A model generated the notes under the pieces. It made no database searches, had not been told where the DNA came from, and was given only the letters and a program-made list of their open reading frames with translations. From the NCBI GenBank assembly GCA_018221165.1, contig JAAOYD010000029.1:1-9230 (forward strand): 9,230 nucleotides of DNA, read 5' to 3'. This stretch comes from Candidatus Woesearchaeota archaeon (GTDB lineage: Archaea > Nanobdellota > Nanobdellia > Woesearchaeales > UBA525). A program made the position numbers and the translations under genes. Of the stretch, positions 6,795-9,230 are shown in pieces; position 1 is the first letter of the stretch, and each line of letters begins with the position of its first letter.

Positions 6795-6938
6795 CTATCC
6801 CCTCTTACCCGGGAAAGCGGGCATTTCCTTGTCAAGCGTGGCGATGACGTATTCTTTCAGTGTACGTTCTTGAAGAACAGAAGCGAGCTTGAGCTGCCTG
6901 TGGAGCTCGTCAGGTATTTCGATGTTAACGTTGACCAT
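6795..6938 (-). CDS. Minimal ribbon-helix-helix DNA-binding protein, first gene of the surface operon
   Basis: This 47-aa protein starts MVNVNIEIP, the DNA-contacting strand of a ribbon-helix-helix fold. Helix A (DELHRQLKLASVLQE) follows, then helix B opening with TLKEYVIATL and a short basic tail. It is too short for any extra domain. Family members form intertwined dimers and insert the strand pair into the major groove, often at palindromes in their own promoter; one such palindrome lies at 6983-6996. The gene is first in a - strand operon leading through a second RHH paralogue into the adhesin and TSP3 protein genes. No Shine-Dalgarno site precedes the ATG, unlike the three downstream genes, so translation may start by another route. 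An antitoxin role is possible, but no toxin-like partner is present. Confidence 0.82.
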   Translation of the reverse strand: MVNVNIEIPDELHRQLKLASVLQERTLKEYVIATLDKEMPAFPGKRG

Positions 6939-6945
6939 GGTTACT

Positions 6946-6963
6946 GCAGGCCGCGCGCAGGCC
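6946..6963. repeat. Short GC-rich direct repeat in the leader of the RHH operon
   Basis: GCAGGCC occurs at 6946-6952 and again at 6957-6963 with GCGC between, a period of 11 bp or about one helical turn. It lies in the predicted 5' leader, just before the ATG at 6938, inside an otherwise AT-rich promoter zone. It could be a secondary protein-binding site or could structure the leader RNA. Confidence 0.4.
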
Positions 6964-6982
6964 CAGTCGTCGGTGTCGTCGT

Positions 6983-6996
6983 AACTTAGCTAAGTT
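6983..6996. promoter_or_regulatory. Perfect 14-bp palindrome at the predicted start site, candidate RHH operator
   Basis: AACTTAGCTAAGTT is a perfect palindrome centred about 27 bp downstream of the TATA-box centre (7012-7021), exactly where transcription of the RHH operon should start. Size, symmetry and position suit an autoregulatory operator for the RHH proteins encoded directly downstream. A further TAAGTT half-site occurs at 7018-7023, at the edge of the TATA box. Confidence 0.6.
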
Positions 6997-7011
6997 CACT
7001 TACTAAATTAT

Positions 7012-7021
7012 CTTATATAAG
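7012..7021 (-). promoter_or_regulatory. TATA box of the RHH-adhesin operon
   Basis: CTTATATAAG is a symmetrical TATA-like element about 75 bp upstream of the ATG at 6938, implying a leader of roughly 50 nt. A second AT-rich run (ATTTATAAATATT, 7028-7040) could serve as an alternative or distal element. No other gene starts to the right on the + strand, so the promoter most likely drives only the - strand operon. Confidence 0.6.
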
Positions 7022-7042
7022 TTACTCATTTATAAATATTGT

Positions 7043-7088
7043 GATTAAAGAGAGAAGAAAGAACCAAGAGAAATGGGGGAGAGAAGAT
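7043..7088 (-). terminator. Pyrimidine-rich, T-tract terminator-like stretch after the 646-aa gene
   Basis: Just past the stop codon at 7099, the - strand reads almost only C and T for about 40 nt, including TTTCTTCTCTCTTT. Archaeal RNA polymerase often stops at T-rich tracts without a strong hairpin, and I see no hairpin here. Together with the TATA box at 7012-7021 it separates the 646-aa gene from the RHH operon. Confidence 0.4.
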
Positions 7089-7098
7089 AGTGAGCGTC

Positions 7099-9039
7099 TC
7101 AGTCGGTCGTCTCGCGCAAGTACAGCAGTTCCTGGTAGAGTCGGTCGATATCGCCGTAGAGGAGCTCTCGCTTACCCACGTCAAGCGCGTCATAGGCGCG
7201 GAGGATGGCCATATACTGTTCTTGCACCACATCGGTTCGGAGGAACTGCAGAGCCTCGTAGGACGCCATGAGGCGGAGGCGTATCTCATGGACAAAGCTC
7301 ATCTCCTGGGTGATATGTCGTTCTGGCACTTCACGGGCGACTTCTGTGAGCTCGTAGGCGCTCGTCATGCAGACGAGCAGGCGCAGCTCCTCAAAGGTCG
7401 AGCTGAACAACACAGGACGCAAACGGTCAACAGGCAACCGCCCTGATTCAAGCAGGTCAAGGCGTTGCAAGAAAGAGGAAAGGACACGGCGTAGTTCCTC
7501 ACTGAGTTCTCGTTTCACAAGTAAGGCAGAAAGTTCCTCGCGCGTCGTCTCAAACGGAATATCAAGGATGAAAGAGTAATAAGTCCTGATAATCTCGGCG
7601 AGGCGCTGGTAGGCCTTGATAGGGACTAGTATGCGGAGATCCTTCCCAAGCTTTCTGAGCGCCTCGAACAAGACCTGCTTCTCAGAGGGTGCCAAGAGGA
7701 GTTCTTTGTCGTGTCTTCGCGCCATCATCCAACCCAAAGCAGCCAACCCCTCGTATATCTTCTCACGGTAGAGTACGAAAAGCGCGAGGAGGATGCTCAG
7801 GAGTAAGATAGCAAGCAGAACGAGCAGGGTTGGGAATTTTCCCGATTCCAGGATTGTCGGCTGCTGAACCTCACGACACGATTCACAGGGACCGCCACAA
7901 TCAATGCCTGTCTCACCGCCGTTCTGAATACCGTCGAAACAAGTGGGGATGTAGACACAACTTTGCTCAAGTGGCGGCATGGAATTTTCAGTGCCACACT
8001 CGGTGAGGTCGATACACGTCCTGTTCTGGAGGCCGTTCGAGAAGCACGGACCCCACTCAGAACAGAGCCAGTTCTCCTCGCAGAGCGGGGGTTCGGCACC
8101 GTAATCGCATTCCTTATAGAACTTGACCTCATCGTTGTTGCAGCCATTCTTGTCATAGCAAACTTGGACCATGAGACCATTGGGGTAGCAGTCGCTCCAG
8201 GGCATGCAAACCATTTCTGGGATGCAGAATGCGCCACCGCCGCCACCGCCACCGCCACTGCCGCCGCTGCCATCATCAACTCCACCACCAGCCACTTCAC
8301 AGACAACTTCGACTTGGACCGCGTTGCTGTTTGCGCTCAGGTTAAACGGGTCGGTCGCGACGAATTGAAAATGGCCACGACCACATTCGTCGCTGCGGAA
8401 GCTCACGGTCGAGTCAGGATGAAGCGTCGCGTTGATTGTGATGCCCGTTGCGCTCCTAATAATCTCATAAGTGAGCGGATCACCATCAGGGTCGTTGAAG
8501 TAATCATCAAGACGGAAAGCGTAGAGCGTCGTCCCCGACATCATCATCTGATTCGGAATCGCCCGAATGAGATAGGGTGGGTCGTTGACGTTCTTAATCT
8601 CATAATTGAACATGTAGTAAGCATAGGCGTTCTCGCAACCGCTGTTGTCGTCGACACCGAGAATTGTTGAATGGTTGCCAGTATCGTTGTTCAGCGGCGT
8701 GAAGTTGATGAGCCCTGTCGGACTGAGATAGAATATCGAGACATTGTCGGGCGGCTGCGGAATCTGGAAGTAGCTGAGATTGCTAGGACCAACGTCTGTG
8801 CCATTCAGCTGGCAGAAGTAGGGCTGATCCTGCGCCATCGTGGTGTTGCACGGCACGCCAAGACTTGGCGGGAAGTTGATACAGAGTGTTATGTTCCCTG
8901 TGTTGGACGTTCCAGCTCGTGCTGTTACCAACTCAAGTTCTTGCTGAGTCTCATACAAAATGAATACTGCGGAGAGTATATTCAGAAGAAGAATGAAGAA
9001 AACTGTCAATTGAAGGACACGACGAGCCACTGCCACCAC
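7099..9039 (-). CDS. Single-pass receptor-like surface protein: cadherin-like and Cys-rich ectodomain, helical cytosolic region
   Basis: This 646-aa protein opens with a basic, hydrophobic signal or anchor segment (about residues 5-29). Two cadherin-like domains follow (about 70-150 and 152-248). The first has GLINFTP, as in the adhesin; the second has NDPPY and FNDPDGDPLTY. A poly-Gly linker (about 251-269) leads to a Cys-rich block (272-389). Two TSP1-like units occur there (WSDC...G...C and SEWGPC...GLQNRTC), then a CFDGIQNGGE...DCGGPC motif known from many surface proteins. A transmembrane helix spans about 402-424. The cytosolic part (425-646) is helical and repeats the two-module layout of the 217-aa protein at 109-762. 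About 11 N-X-S/T sequons lie in the ectodomain. The start is GTG at 9039, about 29 bp from the TATA centre and without a Shine-Dalgarno site; in-frame GTGs at 9036 and 9030 are alternatives. A contact-sensing or scaffold role is inferred. Confidence 0.88.
   Translation of the reverse strand: MVAVARRVLQLTVFFILLLNILSAVFILYETQQELELVTARAGTSNTGNITLCINFPPSLGVPCNTTMAQDQPYFCQLNGTDVGPSNLSYFQIPQPPDNVSIFYLSPTGLINFTPLNNDTGNHSTILGVDDNSGCENAYAYYMFNYEIKNVNDPPYLIRAIPNQMMMSGTTLYAFRLDDYFNDPDGDPLTYEIIRSATGITINATLHPDSTVSFRSDECGRGHFQFVATDPFNLSANSNAVQVEVVCEVAGGGVDDGSGGSGGGGGGGGAFCIPEMVCMPWSDCYPNGLMVQVCYDKNGCNNDEVKFYKECDYGAEPPLCEENWLCSEWGPCFSNGLQNRTCIDLTECGTENSMPPLEQSCVYIPTCFDGIQNGGETGIDCGGPCESCREVQQPTILESGKFPTLLVLLAILLLSILLALFVLYREKIYEGLAALGWMMARRHDKELLLAPSEKQVLFEALRKLGKDLRILVPIKAYQRLAEIIRTYYSFILDIPFETTREELSALLVKRELSEELRRVLSSFLQRLDLLESGRLPVDRLRPVLFSSTFEELRLLVCMTSAYELTEVAREVPERHITQEMSFVHEIRLRLMASYEALQFLRTDVVQEQYMAILRAYDALDVGKRELLYGDIDRLYQELLYLRETTD
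8233..8270. repeat. GCC/ACC triplet run encoding the poly-Gly linker
   Basis: The + strand shows GCC and ACC triplets almost without interruption, encoding the run of glycines between the cadherin-like and Cys-rich parts of the 646-aa protein. Slippage would change the linker in whole codons and so would not break the frame. Confidence 0.6.
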
Positions 9040-9049
9040 TCTCTAGAGA
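9040..9049. promoter_or_regulatory. 10-bp palindrome at the start of the 646-aa gene
   Basis: TCTCTAGAGA is a perfect palindrome directly upstream of the GTG at 9039 and about 23 bp from the TATA centre, so it overlaps the predicted initiation site. It may be an operator, but a 10-bp palindrome can also arise by chance. Confidence 0.3.
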
Positions 9050-9062
9050 ATCTGTAATGAGC

Positions 9063-9072
9063 TTATTTAAAG
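9063..9072 (-). promoter_or_regulatory. TATA box of the 646-aa gene
   Basis: CTTTAAATAA on the - strand matches the archaeal TATA box and closely resembles the elements at 44-53 and 773-781. It lies in the 56-nt gap after the stop codon of the upstream gene, about 29 bp from the GTG at 9039, which implies a leaderless or nearly leaderless transcript. Confidence 0.6.
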
Positions 9073-9095
9073 CTTCCGACAGAGAAAACGACATT

Positions 9096-9230
9096 TCACG
9101 GTCTGAAAAAGTAGAATTTCGTTACTCCAGTATAGTTTTTTTCTGCAGTGCCTGGAGGGATTGAAGCTTTAAAAACCATTTTCACTTGCTCACCTTCAGG
9201 AATAAGAATATCGTTCTGAGAAACCGAAAG
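9096..9230 (-). CDS. C-terminal 44 codons of a probable secreted or surface beta-rich protein, 5' end beyond the window
   Basis: Reading the - strand in frame from the right edge gives 44 codons and a TGA at 9098-9096. The peptide contains NDILIPEGEQVKMVFKASIP, then PGTAEKNYTGVTKFYFFRP. The pattern of a strand with IPxG, a strand ending IPxGT and then YTG followed by a final strand is common at the end of Ig-like or pilin-like domains in archaeal secreted proteins. One NYT sequon is present. The gene lies upstream of and in the same direction as the 646-aa surface gene, with 56 nt between them holding a TATA box. The fragment is short and the family is not identifiable, but reading frame, stop codon and composition look genuine. 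Confidence 0.6.
   Translation of the reverse strand, partial: LSVSQNDILIPEGEQVKMVFKASIPPGTAEKNYTGVTKFYFFRP

Noticed and set aside
6794..6835. 14-codon N-terminal extension of the second RHH protein
   Set aside because: It overlaps the first RHH gene, whereas alignment of the paralogues and the GAGGGG site place the start at the GTG at 6793.
6650..6938. Classic toxin-antitoxin module
   Set aside because: The RHH proteins fit antitoxins, but no PIN, RelE, MazF or HicA-like gene lies on either strand nearby. The next gene is an adhesin.
7963..9057. Two + strand open frames (235 and 128 codons) opposite the receptor-like gene
   Set aside because: They are mirror frames of the ectodomain, with repetitive Ala/Thr runs from the Gly codons on the other strand and no recognisable protein features.
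1..9230. CRISPR array, tRNA, rRNA, insertion sequence or integrase
   Set aside because: I see no regularly spaced repeats, cloverleaf sequences, conserved rRNA segments, transposase motifs or terminal inverted repeats.

Overview
The window looks archaeal, most likely from a DPANN-type lineage (Woesearchaeota, Pacearchaeota or similar). Box-A/TATA-like elements (TTTAAATA, CTTTATATA, CTTATATAAG) precede the transcription units. Two genes sit about 27-29 bp from the TATA centre with no Shine-Dalgarno (SD) sequence, so they are probably leaderless. Other genes have clear GGAGG/GAGGTG sites. The secreted proteins carry cadherin-like, TSP1-like, TSP3-like and NEW3-like domains and many N-glycosylation sequons, a mix familiar from DPANN surface proteins. 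No rRNA, tRNA, CRISPR array, transposase or integrase is visible. The lineage is inferred from style, not from a marker gene.

Left part (1-1316), + strand. A promoter region (which may also serve a divergent gene beyond the left edge) precedes a 217-aa soluble all-helical protein (109-762). A probably leaderless 170-aa protein of unknown function follows (804-1316), with an inverted repeat between its TATA box and start codon. Its 3' end overlaps the convergent surface operon by 13 nt.

Centre (1304-7021), - strand. Four genes read as one operon. Two tandem paralogous 47-aa ribbon-helix-helix (RHH) proteins (6795-6938 and 6650-6793) come first. The second overlaps by ATGA the start of a 1241-aa single-pass, sequon-packed cadherin-like adhesin (2928-6653). 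A 537-aa Ig/TSP3 membrane protein with a cytosolic C-terminal helical motif (1304-2917) follows, its SD overlapping the adhesin stop codon. A TATA box lies at 7012-7021 and a perfect 14-bp palindrome sits at the predicted transcription start.

Right part (7099-9230), - strand. A 646-aa membrane protein (7099-9039) has a cadherin-like and Cys-rich ectodomain and a large cytosolic helical region with its own TATA box. Upstream of it, 9096-9230 holds the C-terminal 44 codons of another probable secreted protein that runs off the edge.

Working model (inference). This is a cell-surface contact module. Two minimal RHH proteins, with no toxin gene beside them, may autoregulate a promoter that also drives a very large glycosylated adhesin and a calcium-binding-type companion. 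The 646-aa protein would link outside contact to a cytosolic helical domain that shares its two-part layout with the 217-aa soluble protein at the other end of the window.
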